Position numbers and translations under genes: made by a program. Below are positions 52,401-62,880 of a stretch of DNA of 64,000 nt, piece by piece. The notes under the pieces are model-generated. The model did no database searches. It had not been told where the DNA came from and was given only the letters and a program-made list of their open reading frames with translations. Each line of letters starts with the position of its first letter. Within the stretch, counting starts at the first letter, position 1. The DNA is from Mycteria americana (lineage: Eukaryota; Chordata; Aves; Ciconiiformes; Ciconiidae), in contig NC_134369.1 in assembly GCF_035582795.1 (NCBI RefSeq), positions 58,466,001 to 58,530,000 on the forward strand. Reading direction: 5' to 3'.

Positions 52401-54451
52401 CAGGGAAAAATCTCAGGAGGGATGGAACTGGTACAGTTCATGCAGTTGATAGCATACCTTGACCTACGTACCACTAAGACTACTCAATTTGAAAAGTCAG
52501 AAGACACGTCTGTTGCTAGAATTTGCAATTATAGTAGCTGAAATATTTTGTGACTTTGAGAAGTATAAACTAATTCTTGAAGATAAACTGGAATTTAGCT
52601 GGGAGAAGGAATGGTTTACATAGTTAAGCTACTACTTTAGTTTATGATACCTGCTTGTATAGCTTCTAGCTTGTGTACCTTCTATATAAGGGTACCATTA
52701 GATAATGGTACCCTTATCTAATCTAAGGGTACCAGAATAGATTTGGTTTTTATATAGCAGTTGGGGAGGTGGGGTGTTTTGCCAGGACAGATCTTTCACT
52801 GATAAAGCTGCTCTGCTCAATAAAAGACTATCACCAGAGCTGTCCATTAGTTGTGGGTTTGGTTTTTTTTTTTTAAGTGATTTATTAATCAAAGATGTAT
52901 TGTCTGACAATCTATTTGTAGTTTTATATTGAATGCAGCAAATGCTTTTGGACAAAAAAGGAACAAGAATATTTTTTCATTCTCCATTTCATTTTCAAGA
53001 ATGGAAAAAGTCTTCAAAGTTAATTTTGGTATTTTTAATTTCAAATCAATGTTTTAAGAGCAAATTAAGTTATGTAAAATTAAACAAACATGAAAGCAAA
53101 ACAGTTTGCAATAGTTCACTGCTTTTCTTGGTGTGGTTTTGGTTTGGGGTAGATTCAAGACTATTTTGGTTTGTTTTGCATTGTTCTCTGCTTCTTTGCT
53201 TTCCCCCAAATTTACGCACTGAGCTTGAACGATCAGTGACTCACACTGCTCAAAGGCTGTTGTCTTATGCAAGCATTTTCTTTCTTAAGGACTTCCATGA
53301 AACTCAATTTTACCTTTTTTTCTTTGTCAGTAATGCAGATTAGGAAGTTGACAGGAACTGTAGAGTTTATGTATAGTTTTACAAGCAAGAACATATATAG
53401 TTAGGCAAACTGACTTCAAGGAGGAAGTCAGGATTAAAAAAAAATTAAAAATAATACCCATGACTAGGAGATGAAAAACATTTCATTGTTTCTGCATTTG
53501 TGAAAATGGTAGCAATTTTTATTATATGTAGTATTTTTTCCTCAAAGTGACTACTATTGAATGTGATTCACAGAAGTGAGCTGTGGTGGGTTTTTTTTTC
53601 CTTTTCTCTGCTAGTGGGCAGGAAAGAATCAAAGTAGAGGGAGTTTTTTATTATTGTATTTAAGTATGGTCTCTCTGAACAACCTGCCTGCCAGGTTTGC
53701 TAGGTATCTTATTTAGATGGCACTGTTCGTTACCTTTGTTAAATAAAATAGTCAAATAATAGCTTGAAATCTGTAGCTAAAGTTGCATTGATAGCTAAGC
53801 TGATTGAACAGCTCAACACTGCCAAACAAAAATCTTCCTCTTTTTTACCTGTGTGCCTTCCACCTCCCCTTGTATAAGTTCCATTCAGAATGCTCTAAGA
53901 TGCTGCAAATGACTAAATTATGAGAATACTAGACCAAAAAAAAGTTTTTTGTCAGGTTGTGGAGCTGAACCAGCTTAGCACAAGGTCCAAAGAGCACCAA
54001 AAATGGCTTAATACTGGAGGGATCATAGAACTGAAATTTGGCACATGGGGAGGAAGGAGGGGTTTAGCTTTGAAGAGGATCTGATTCTTTATGCTTTGGT
54101 GGACATGAGCTGTTAAATTGGCTCACCTGTGTGTAATGCTACTGTTTGAGAAGTTGAATTGTACAGTGTGTCTTTCAGGAGAAAATCAGTGCCCAGGAAT
54201 TGTGGTAAATTCTTCTGAGTCCATGTCATGTGTCCCCATCCCCCCGTCAAAACTAAATGAATGATTTGAGTAGATCTATACTCTTAAAGACTACAAGTAT
54301 TTTCTTGTGATCTATTTCTGTTCTTTTATTTTATAGAAAGTCATGTCTTTTTTTTGTTTGAATTGCAGACGCAGTAGCTACCAGAACCCGGAAGATGACC
54401 TCACCAAAACCCAAGAAAGGCACAGCAACCAGAAAGAGAGTCCAGAAGTAA
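25258..54451 (+). CDS. VRK1: VRK1, nuclear Ser/Thr protein kinase (whole coding span, 12 exons)
   Basis: Joining the 12 exons listed separately gives a 413-residue protein that follows vertebrate VRK1 from end to end (human about 396 residues). The kinase domain shows the Gly-rich loop GQGGFG at residues 43-48, ATP-anchoring Lys70 in VAKV, catalytic loop HGDIKASN at 174-181 (Asp176, Lys178, Asn181), DYG at 196-198 in place of DFG as is normal for VRKs, the VRK-type segment [14 protein letters not shown], then [11 protein letters not shown] at 239-249. The basic tail carries KKKRR (355-359), KKK and the terminal RKRVQK, fitting nuclear and chromatin localisation. VRK1 is known to phosphorylate BANF1, histone H3 and p53 and to act in nuclear envelope dynamics and the cell cycle; this is family knowledge. 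The ATG has A at -3 and lies 5 nt after an acceptor. No frameshift or stop is seen, so the gene looks functional. VRK2 and VRK3 are excluded by the tail and intact catalytic residues. Confidence 0.97.
26695..26750 (+). CDS. VRK1: VRK1 coding exon 2
   Basis: 56 nt, residues 53-71 ([19 protein letters not shown]), with the ATP-binding Lys70. Acceptor TTTTTAACAG, donor GTG then GTAAGA, phase 0 at the 3' end. Confidence 0.96.
26751..31140 (+). other. VRK1: VRK1 intron between coding exons 2 and 3
   Basis: 4.4 kb without recognised genes or named repeats. Short open frames are random. A somewhat GC-richer stretch at about 27,990-28,170 is unassigned. Confidence 0.7.
31141..31210 (+). CDS. VRK1: VRK1 coding exon 3
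   Basis: 70 nt, residues 72-94 ([15 protein letters not shown] then MRAAKPDE), matching the VRK helix C region with Glu82. The donor is GTAAGC in phase 1. It follows a 4.4-kb intron. Confidence 0.96.
31597..31684 (+). CDS. VRK1: VRK1 coding exon 4
   Basis: 88 nt, residues 95-123 (IQKW to HEKNGN), including [16 protein letters not shown], a strongly conserved VRK segment. Acceptor TATTTTCAG, donor ACAG then GTGAAT, phase 2. Confidence 0.96.
33107..33215 (+). CDS. VRK1: VRK1 coding exon 5
   Basis: 109 nt, residues 124-160 ([15 protein letters not shown] through [10 protein letters not shown]). It covers the hinge (MDRFG) and helix E region. Acceptor GAATTTAG, donor ATA then GTAAGT, phase 0. 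The next intron is the shortest of the gene at 140 nt. Confidence 0.96.
33356..33448 (+). CDS. VRK1: VRK1 coding exon 6 (catalytic loop)
   Basis: 93 nt, residues 161-191 ([31 protein letters not shown]). It carries the catalytic Asp176, Lys178 and Asn181. The exon is phase 0 at both ends, so skipping it would keep frame but delete the active site. Confidence 0.97.
34383..34515 (+). CDS. VRK1: VRK1 coding exon 7 (DYG and activation segment)
   Basis: 133 nt, residues 192-235 plus one base. It begins [16 protein letters not shown], with the metal-binding DYG at 196-198, and ends TSIDAHKGV. The acceptor tract is poor in pyrimidines (GAAATTACTAG) and a competing AG lies 22 nt upstream at 34,359-34,360. 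The donor is GTG, G then GTAAGG. Confidence 0.96.
35869..35989 (+). CDS. VRK1: VRK1 coding exon 8
   Basis: 121 nt, completing residue 236 and running to 275 ([19 protein letters not shown] through NFVRDSKI). It includes the SRRGDLE motif that follows the activation segment and the LPWEDNLKD segment. Donor CAG then GTGAGA, phase 2. Confidence 0.96.
37049..37107 (+). CDS. VRK1: VRK1 coding exon 9
   Basis: 59 nt, residues 276-295 ([20 protein letters not shown]). Strong acceptor TTGTTTTTCAG and donor CAG then GTAAGA, phase 1. Confidence 0.95.
38293..38471 (+). CDS. VRK1: VRK1 coding exon 10 (end of kinase domain)
   Basis: 179 nt, residues 296-355 ([15 protein letters not shown] to NPMQK), with the end of the kinase fold ([14 protein letters not shown]) and start of the tail. 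Its donor is AAG then GTTTTT, which has GT but a poor match beyond it. If unspliced, the frame continues 14 codons to a TGA at 38,514-38,516, giving a shorter protein lacking the basic tail. Confidence 0.93.
39144..39430 (-). mobile_element. CR1 LINE, 5'-truncated 3' end, antisense to VRK1
   Basis: Read on the minus strand, the element ends in the CR1-type 3' repeats (ATTCTGTG then ATTCTACG). The + strand opens with TAGAATCACAGAATGG, CTAGTCCAACCCTCCCTGC and later GGCAGCCTGTTCCAATG, hallmarks of avian CR1 tails. Only the last 290 bases or so remain, with no coding capacity. Such fragments are the most abundant interspersed repeat in birds and support the lineage call. The limit near 39,430 is approximate. 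Confidence 0.93.
40121..40220. repeat. Minisatellite, five perfect copies of a 20-bp T/G unit
   Basis: The unit TGTTTGTTTGGGGGTTTTTT is repeated five times with no difference between copies and is followed by a T-rich tract. The five GGGGG runs are on the sense strand of VRK1, 20 bases apart. The lack of divergence points to recent expansion, and the copy number is likely variable between individuals. Confidence 0.97.
42609..42702 (+). CDS. VRK1: VRK1 coding exon 11 (basic tail, nuclear localisation region)
   Basis: 94 nt, residues 356-386 ([19 protein letters not shown] then [12 protein letters not shown]). The basic start joins QK from exon 10 to make KKKRR, matching the position of the KKRKK nuclear signal in mammals. 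An acidic stretch and a second KKK follow. The acceptor is C11-T8-C6 then AG, and the exon opens with seven A residues. Donor TCTA then GTAAGT, phase 1. Confidence 0.9.
42741..43588 (-). mobile_element. Solo LTR of an avian endogenous retrovirus (probably ERVL-like), antisense
   Basis: An 848-bp block that on the minus strand begins TGTATTGGG and ends CCTACCACA, giving TG...CA termini. Its interior holds diverged, repeated segments of about 40 bp (for example CTCCAGTGTGGGCTCTC, GAGATATCTGCTCCA) typical, as I recall, of a family common in bird genomes. The regions where TATA and poly(A) signals would be expected look decayed. No internal retroviral genes are next to it, so it is a solo LTR. 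A clear target-site duplication is not visible (flanks ACTGG and ACCGT match only partly). Family name and class are from memory. Confidence 0.75.
43669..43728. repeat. AT-rich, self-complementary tract
   Basis: Almost pure A/T with repeated TTTAATATT and AATATTAA words that can pair with each other. It lies just beyond the solo LTR and looks like low-complexity sequence. Confidence 0.7.
48008..48026. repeat. TTG trinucleotide microsatellite
   Basis: About five to six TTG units in the last VRK1 intron. Confidence 0.8.
52687..52716. repeat. Perfect palindrome with 14-bp arms
   Basis: Arms TAAGGGTACCATTA (52,687-52,700) and its exact reverse complement (52,703-52,716) flank the two bases GA. 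A third partial copy, TAAGGGTACCA, follows at 52,724-52,734. It lies in the last VRK1 intron and would form a stable RNA hairpin in the pre-mRNA. Confidence 0.95.
54369..54451 (+). CDS. VRK1: VRK1 coding exon 12 (C-terminus and stop)
   Basis: Residues 387-413 followed by TAA at 54,449-54,451. It encodes [17 protein letters not shown] then [10 protein letters not shown]. The last six residues RKRVQK equal the mammalian VRK1 terminus, which fixes both frame and exon order. Acceptor TTTGAATTGCAG. Confidence 0.95.
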
Positions 54452-55690
54452 ATCATAGATGGAGCAACAAATTAAGTTCCTCTTTGGCTCATCTCTGGGT
54501 GTTTTTAGCACTGGAATCTTTTTCTTTCCTTTTTAAATGATGAATCCTGTAAAAACATGGACTGCTGTTTGTACCTGGTTTTGAAGAAGAAATGTTTTAT
54601 TAAATATTTGCATAATTTATGTATACTTTAATACTAATGCAAAATTTTGCCAACTTTGAAGTGAGGATGCATTTTTATTCTTTATACACACAAATTCGTG
54701 TCTTAAAGGCAAACTAAAAGGAAGTGCTTTTTTCTGCTTTATAATGTAGAAATAAAGCGTTATTTAGTTTCATTATGGGTATTATAAGGAACAGTGGTGT
54801 TGCATCTGATTTCTTCTCATTTTGAGTAAAGTCTTATTGGAGGTCACTTAGATGTACACAGAGATGAAGTCTGAAATGGTAGAGACATCTTTTAAATATT
54901 TGTCAAGTGTTTGAAATAAAAAAAGAGACCATAAGACAAAAATCACATCCTTCCATTCTAGTTTGTTATAAAATGCGTTTAAACAATTCTGTGGAGGACA
55001 GGTAGTGAATTTTAAGGTTTTTTTTTCATAGTATTCATGTTTGGATCATTTTTCCAATTATTCAGAGTTTCTCTGGAAAGAGACAGACCAGAATTTCAGA
55101 CATAGGGCCCAGGGCAAAGAAAATAACCAACCGAAAACCAATGCCCATTCTCAACGCCCCCTCAGGTTTTCTGTTTTATATTAGTGAAAAGGCTAGAAAA
55201 GTTATAATTATGAATAACTTTGTAAAGTATCTAGTTCCAGTGAAAGCTTGACTCATGTGCTTCTCATAACAAAATAGTGGTTTACCTTTTTTTAATAATT
55301 GAGAAGCATGTAACCTTTCTTAAAAGTACTTCCTTGCTTGGCTTTGAGTCTTCAGAGTTGTAAGTCAAAAAATGCAGTCTTTAATTTCGGTGTGAAATAC
55401 AACTGCTTTTCATTTAGATACTGCAAAAATACATATAATTAGGGCATGAACATCATCCTTGTCAGGGAGACTGCTTTATGAAGTTTGGTACTCCGAAAGG
55501 AATCCATGAGCCAATGAGTGGTGTATTTGTGTGGATGTCCAGTGCTCTGCTTGCTTGATTGTGTAATGTCTGAGTAGCTACTCACTGAAATAAATACGTT
55601 GTAGCATAAAATATTGAATGAATGATGATGTTATGTTTTGGAAACAAGGGAATCCATTGTTTTGAAATAAAACTGGAATAACATATTTAA
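54452..55690 (+). other. VRK1: VRK1 3' untranslated region (maximum extent uncertain)
   Basis: Begins after the TAA. Candidate poly(A) signals are ATTAAA at 54,599-54,604 and AATAAA at 54,751-54,756, 54,915-54,920, 55,589-55,594 and 55,666-55,671. The AATAAA about 300 nt after the stop is a reasonable main site; the later ones would give longer 3' UTRs. No coding potential is seen. Confidence 0.6.
54751..54756 (+). terminator. VRK1: Likely VRK1 poly(A) signal AATAAA
   Basis: First canonical AATAAA after the stop codon, about 300 nt downstream, followed by T- and GT-rich sequence (TTATTTAGTTTC, then GTGGTGTTG at about 54,795) that could serve as the downstream element. Confidence 0.55.
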
Positions 55691-56411
55691 AAGATCTAGT
55701 GCTTTCTCATTTCTGTTCTGACTGCTATACAGATTCATTTTCCTGGGTATTAGCAAAGTGTGGCTGACGACTTTAAGCATAGCATTCTCTTTGTTTCAGT
55801 TGTAAAAATAGGACTGCTAAAGCCTCTCTCGTATTTAAAACTCCTCAAATAAAACTATCATTTTAATGACTTCATTTAATAATTTTGTTCAAAAAGTATT
55901 TTACACTATTCTGGAGAACTATGGTCAGGAAAGCATATTGTGTTCTCTTGCTTGTCTTGCGTACCCAATGTCATTCTTTTGTACCTTAGTTGTTTGACAT
56001 TTTAATTTTTAGTAACTTATTTACTGGTAAACCTCCTTTCTTTACTTTCCAAGTTTTCAAGGAGAGTATTTTCCTTTGACACTACCAAAGCCAAATGCAA
56101 CAACCACAGACATTTCCATATATTTGAAAAGAATATTTTGAGGTGCAGATTTCATAAGCCACCCCTACCTCTCCCCACCCCAAAAATATCCTGGAAAAAG
56201 TTTGTACTGGCAAGTGTTCTGTGCAGCAAAAGCGTGCTTTCCGTTCTAGGTGAATGTTGTTTCAGGGCTTGTCCTTTCTCGCAAGAGACTGTGCAAAACT
56301 ACAGCCTTCACAGGCAAGAATGTCTCTGGCTCCCTGTAAACTGCAACGATGTTTAAAGTGTGGGACGGTCAGGATGAGCCAAGTGGAAGGCTGTGATAAT
56401 ACCTGCAGTAC

Positions 56412-56434
56412 TACCGTATGTATTGCATACGGTA
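56412..56434. repeat. Short inverted repeat
   Basis: Nine-base arms TACCGTATG and CATACGGTA separated by TATTG. Small and possibly chance. Confidence 0.6.
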
Positions 56435-59025
56435 TGTCCTTGCACACGTGTGCGTGCTGTTTTGCAAAACAGTGATGGGGAAATACACCACTTTAAAAGA
56501 GGCGGAGGGTGTAGTAGGTTTTTGTTGACATCCCCATTTGAAAGTAAAGCCCCTAACACAAAAGAAGCAAGCTGCCTTTAGACTGCATTTACTGCTCTTG
56601 ATGACTCCAGTTGTGTGTAAATATTAGAAAACAGCAGGGTCCTGCATTCCAAGAATCACTTGAGCAGTGCCATGAAGACAAGTGTCCTTACTGGTATTGT
56701 AGTCATACTCCCGAGCTCTCCCGCTGTTTCTAATCTGTGCGCACAGCCGTGAAAAAACTGGACTGACATTTACAGGCACAGCAGGGAGACACTTGAGTGA
56801 GGAATGTTAAAGACTCCGCTACCTATGTTTCAAAGTGGCCACCATACATGATAAATCTTCACAGGAGAACTAGTCGGCTCTTCAGCTGATGGTGTAATGA
56901 GGATATTGATAATGAAGCACAGAATGCTTCTTTTAGTGCTTGAACATTTTGCAGACAGATTGTTTATATTTTTTTCCCCTAATCTAAAATATCTGGAGAG
57001 AGAATCAAATTCAGGGTGGGTATAAGATATTTTTTAGATGGTGCTGATCTGATAATTTTTACGGGAATATTTCCCAATAAATTCATGTAAAATAATAACA
57101 TAATTCCTGATAATCTGTTGCAGCTAGCATTAAGAAGGGGGTCAGTTGCTTTCCTGAGTAGTTTGACAGACTTTACTCACTGTTTTGTCCCAGTGAGCTG
57201 CCAGATTTGGGATGCCATAATACCAGTAATGCAATTAGGTTTTCTGCACGTTGTCTGGTTGACTTCTCAGTTAAGAGTTTCTTTCCCTTTGGGAATAAGA
57301 CTAGACAGACTGTCATTTGCTATTACTAATTCTGCTTAGCATTATCACTGGAGCTTTTTTGTAATTAGCTATCTTAGTTGGCTCTTAAATTTTAATAGCC
57401 AATTGAAGCTACATTTTAGCCAAGTTCCATATCTAAATTGCATTCAGTCCATTAACAAAGTTGGTTAAAAGGCTATTAAAACAAAAGCCAATATATGGTG
57501 GTTAGCACTTACATGTTTGCAACAGTAGCAGTACCAGCCTCCAATGAATATTCTCAAGAAATGGCACTTCCTTCTAGCAAAGGAAGTGCACAAAGAATGA
57601 CCAAAGTTTGTTTTGGGAACAAAGGCTGATTATGCAGAATACTTTTAGAAAAAAAAAAAAATTTTGAAGTGTGTCTTTTCTGGAAGAAGGTGGGAGAGAT
57701 GGGGGGGAGATACAGAAGGGGGCAATTAATGGTTCTGCTCAGATTTGACGGGTTCTGGAAAAGCCAAATAAACGAAGTGATGTTTTTCTCCATTTCAGCT
57801 GATCAAAATTATTAGCAAAACCATCTGAAGTACCTTCTGGTGGAATTGTCATCTTGCTGAGTTTAGTTTGTAAAACATCCTGCCAGACATTAGAAAAACT
57901 GTAAGCATGCCAGCACATAGGCTCAGAGCACCGCTTCTCTAATTGATAGACCCTATAATTTTCTTTTTTACTCAAGACCATGGCTGGATACCTCAGCCTC
58001 CCAAGTAATTTAACATAGCATCAGTCTGAATTTTTTATCCCTAGTAGCACTTGTTTAAATTAGGTTTTTCTCTTTTCTTTCTTAAGGTGTAGACAGGAGA
58101 TTAACGGCCTTTGGATCATCCTGTGACAAATAATGGCTTTCTCAGACTTTTCTGCTTTAAAAAAAAAATAATCTTTACTGTTGTGAAGACATCAGATATT
58201 AATACTGCTACAGTTTTAATAGTCTACCAGTTGCTGATGAGTTGTTTCAAGGATGGTTTGCAGTGCCCTGTATGGGTGATGACAGACAAGTATCGGTAGC
58301 TTCATTGTAGGAGGTGTGAGGCAAACCCCAGATTATGTCTGAATAATCAGTACATATATGCTTTTACCAGCAAATGTAGTGGGACGTCTAAATTAGAGTT
58401 TCCATAGTGCACCAGTTCCATTGCTAAACAAGACGTAGAGCTGGTGCTCATTGAACATGAGGCGGATCCCATTGTTTGTAGCTGCACTGCAACATCAAAC
58501 TAATTGAAAAAATTCTGTGGCAGTAAGTGCCGATTCCTTCACCTCCCATGCTGTTTTCAGGGTGCTGGATTTTCTGCAGTACTCAAAAGGAGAAGGAATC
58601 TGTTTTATCTGTCCAAGAACTGATTTTCATTATGTCCTTTCTCACAGGCAGGGAGAAAGTAGGTGTGGTGGGACCAACGTCTTTGGAAATTCCTAGAGTC
58701 CTAGTTGAGATCTTACGGATAGCTTTATGCAACTGCATGCTAACTCACATGCATTTTGGTTTTCTTCCCTGATATTTTCAAGATTGAGCAGCTGAAGATT
58801 TAGAAAGGTGATTCCATGGATTCTTTGCTTCATTTTAGGCCTTCTTTATCTCTATGGATGATACCTTTATAGCAACAGTTTTGGGATTTTTTTTTTTTCC
58901 TTTTCTCCTGAAGGGATATCTAGAAAACATAATATACTGTTTCTGTGAACTGAATTTTGCCTGGATGCAGAATAAGCCAGACAACTCAGAAAGAAAAATG
59001 CAACAGCTCTAACTGGATGCTACAG

Positions 59026-59093
59026 ACTAGTTTTCTCTACAGTAAATGTAGAGATTTCTACTAGTCTAGTAGAAATCTACTAGTTTTCTCTAC
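59026..59093. repeat. 27-nt perfect palindrome flanked by a direct repeat
   Basis: The arms AGATTTCTACTAG (59,052-59,064) and CTAGTAGAAATCT (59,066-59,078) are exact reverse complements around one T. The word CTAGTTTTCTCTAC occurs both before (59,027-59,040) and after (59,080-59,093) the palindrome in direct orientation. This layout resembles a small template-switch rearrangement, or the remnant of a foldback or miniature element. No transposase or conserved ends are recognised. Confidence 0.9.
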
Positions 59094-62000
59094 GCCATGT
59101 TTTTAAACATGAAGTCACCAGCAGTTTTACACTTGTAGTTCTTTCTAGTGGTCTGTGGTTTACCTTATCCCAACCAAAACCTGCCTTCTTTCAGACTGGA
59201 GCATATCCTGCCCATGTAGGCTTCCATGCCAGACTTTAAGCATGGTTTTAAATTCCCTTGCATTTAGGTCTACTGTGTACAAATACGTGAAGTATTTTCA
59301 AATGGACCTCAAGTTCTACAACTGCCTAAGCTGCTGACAAGTGAATCCTGACAGCATTTTTTTCCCCACTGTGAATGCTGCAACAAGCCAAAATTGAGGT
59401 TTTGCATTTTCTCAGAGATATCCCAACGGGTAAAAGAGTTGTGGAGGAACTGTGATTTGATGGGAGAAAGATTGCCTCCCGTGTTTCTACGCCTTGTCTT
59501 GGAAGGTCAGCTTTCCAACCCTGCAGACCTTAGCTGCTGTGATGGGTTTTTCATACGTATACTCGAAAGACAAGTGATGAGAACACAATGAGACAGCTGT
59601 GAAGTACAGTAGAAGTGAAAAGCAAATATACATTTTTATGAACTTTCCTGAACTAATTCCTTTTGCCAGACCACTCCAGACAGGAAGAAGCTGGCACAGT
59701 GGTAATCTGCATCTGCAGCTTCTGAGAGAATAAAAATGCTTCCTTGGCAAACAGAGCAAGAAACCTAGAAAATTAAGGATTAATATGTTCATTTATACAG
59801 AAGCAGTGAGAACACAATAACATGAAATACAACCAAGGAGGATGCATTTAGAAGACAAAAGAGCCCTGGAAGGGAAGGTACTTAGCTTTGTTCAGAATGC
59901 AAACTATAACATGCAGTTCTGGGAATTGGTGAATTGCACAGCTGAATGTTAAAAGAAATTACTTCATACCACAAGAAATACACGATCTGTGCCTTGAAAA
60001 TCTGAAGGTACTTTCCTTTTCCTTTCTGCCAGGAGAGGAGTGGAACACTGGATCTACTTGAAAGTAAGTAACCCTCCAGCTGATTTTGTTTATCTGCTGC
60101 TAAACCTGAACAAAAATAGTTTTACTAAGAAACTGAATTCCTTTCTGAAAACAGATATATCTATAAAAAATAAAAATGCCTTTATTCTCACATTCTCACT
60201 AATCTCTCATTATGGAGCTGTTTCCTTTGGAATGGTGAGGGTGGATCTGCGCTAGCAAATGTGCAATCCCTGACTCACTTCTCATAATGCTTGGTGATAG
60301 CCACAGTGGAAAGTATACAGTAAACAGCACCATATTTAGAAGACAATATGGTGCTGAAAATATCTGGACATGGTCTAACAATTAGTTCCTTCTGTCACTG
60401 ACAGAGCTGATCATCAGTAATTCATAGGCTTTGGGGGTTTTTTAATCAGTGTTGTCAGACCTGGAAGGAGGTGGAATTTAAAACTCATCTCTTATCCAGA
60501 CCAGGTGTCACTTGATATACCACCTTAGAGACTGGCAACATTTTTTGCCTCTGTTATCTTCATACATTAGCTGGTTCTGTGTGTGACAGTAAATTATCTC
60601 ACTGATTGCTTGTTTCCCTTCTTCAAGTCAAAGCCCTCCTAAAAACAATTTTGAAACTCGTCATCCATTTCTGGTATAAGCGCAGCACAAGGTTTTCTCG
60701 AAAGCTGACCAGAATACTTTTTTCTCTGTGTGGAAACTATTCTGTTTTGGGGGTGAATTCCAGTTGTTTATATGGAAAGCCTGACTTTTCTGAGGTGGTA
60801 GTGCTCAAAATATCATTTGAAGCCAGTAGAGCTGCAGGTATCCAGTATCTCTGAAAATCAAATTTGTGTTCCTCTAAAAATGTACCCCTTGCCTGCAAGA
60901 AAGATAATGATATTTTTGGCTGTTTAGCACACTGCTGAATTATTCTTTAAGAGCAGTGATAGAAGCAAAATCGCAAGAGAGGCCCTAACAGGGAATGAGT
61001 AATTCATAAGTGAAATTGCACGCTGCAACACAATAACTGTTAAGCTAACCCACAGAACTTATGCTTGAACTTGGCATTCCTTGATTAACTAAGGATACTG
61101 TAACCGAGGTAATGAGGAACTGCAGGAGTGAGAAACAAACGTATTGAAATATGTTTATGTTTTTGCTGTGTTCTTTACAGTTTTTGCGTGTTGGCTTTGT
61201 TTTAAGCTCTTTCAAGAGGTGGTTGTCTTCTTACCCATCTGCATAGCACCTGGCATACTAGAATGTGAGCTGTTGAGTGCCTATGGTAAAATGAATTTTC
61301 TTTTATTAGTTACTTTGCTTAATTCACATCAATATGCTTCTTCCTTCTGCCTTCCAAGGGAATTTTTGGGTTATTCCAACAAGTAGTTTAGCTTTATTAG
61401 ACTAACTGTTTAGCCTTATTAGGTTAATTATTAGCCTTATTGAAATTTACGTTGCTCTGAAGAGCATTGAAAATGAGGAGAGCCAGAGCAGACCTGAGAC
61501 ACTGGCAGGCATTGGAGCAGGCCAGGGCACAACAGACCGTTGTGCTTATAGCTGAGGAAATGGGATTGCTGTTCCAGACAAGCTCTCTGCTTCTTGCCTA
61601 GGGTTGAAGGTTCAAGGTGTGGGCCTTTCCTGCAACAGTGGTTGCCTTGATGCTTCCCCTTCATCATATCTGCCTGGAAAAAGCAAAACAGAGCCATCCA
61701 TCTTGTGTCTTTCCTTCATCTGTCTCTTTCAGTCCTATTCAGTCTGATTTCTTCCCCCTTTAAGTGCAGACAACTTTAATTGCTATTTGACACACTGTTC
61801 TAATCAGAGCCATGCATGCAATGTTCAAAGCCCTGGGACCAGAAGTGTGAGTCCTGCATGGGTACTGAGGGACCCACTAGATCACTGTGGGTCAGCTGGT
61901 TTTCACAGCTTGGCAGGTGCTGTGATATTACAGGGAGCCTTCAAGGGGACACAAATAATGGAGAAGGGTTTGCTCTCCCCTCTTTTATTCCTCTCTTCCA

Positions 62001-62880
62001 CCATAACATCTCCTCAGATCTTTACAGGATCTACAGACATTGTTTTTCCCCTTCTATCCATTTTCCCTGTACTTCTTCCCCACAGACACATCTGAAGACT
62101 CGCCAGAGAAGCCTGCAGTTCACTGTGTTTCCACATCACGGAGTTGCCTTCCACAATCCTATTAGTTTTTCTGAAAGACCATCAAACTGGGAATGAAAAA
62201 ATTGTACTGAAGAAGTGATTTCTTCTGGAAAACAATTTTATCTAGATGTATGATGTCCAACCACCAGAGTATTCCTTTATTTCGTAGGCATGATAGTTTT
62301 CTGTGTGTATGTATTTTCTTGGTATGGTTTCTTGGGAGTGTTTGAGTTTCTTAATGTATTAAGGATCCCCAAGGGAGACACAGCATATATTATAAGCCCC
62401 TAATTATCTCATGAGTTCTCAAGTATCTAGATTGGAAGACGGAGAAAAATTTTTGTATATCATGTCACATTCCACGGGGAGCTTGTTAGCTGTGCAAACC
62501 TGCTTGAATGCATGGATAGCCTATGTAGGTCAGCAGCAAGCAATGGAGAGTGTCCAACTTCTCAAACTTGCAAGTTTTATTTTGAACTGCAAGACTTCTT
62601 TAGAGAAGGGCCAGGGGATATTATGTGCCCAACAGTTGATCAGTCTAGTAGAACACCAGCCAAACAGGGATCTGAATTTCTGGTGGCAAAGGGACTTGCG
62701 TCATTTTCAGTCTTAAGAATGCCTGCCTGTTCATAAAGTGGAGCTTTAACTACTAAACAACATTCATTAAATAGGGTTTTCATAAAGAAAAAAATGAATG
62801 TCTACTGAGATATTTCTGTTCTTTTGTTGTCTTTGTCACAACCTGAAGAAGATATCTTTGTCTGAACTGGTAAATTTCGA

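Larger units (their letters stand above)
42703..54368 (+). other. VRK1: Last VRK1 intron
   Basis: 11.7 kb, the longest intron. It begins with the solo LTR 38 nt after the donor, then AT-rich DNA including an AT palindromic stretch at about 43,669-43,728, a TTG microsatellite at about 48,008-48,026, poly-A tracts near 48,475-48,488 and 51,131-51,148, and a KpnI-site-like palindrome at 52,687-52,716. No gene is seen within it. Confidence 0.75.

Noticed and set aside
61787..62196. Overlapping + frames of 102 and 126 codons in the downstream region
   Set aside because: No domain, no matching splice sites examined that fit, and two frames overlap equally well, as expected by chance.
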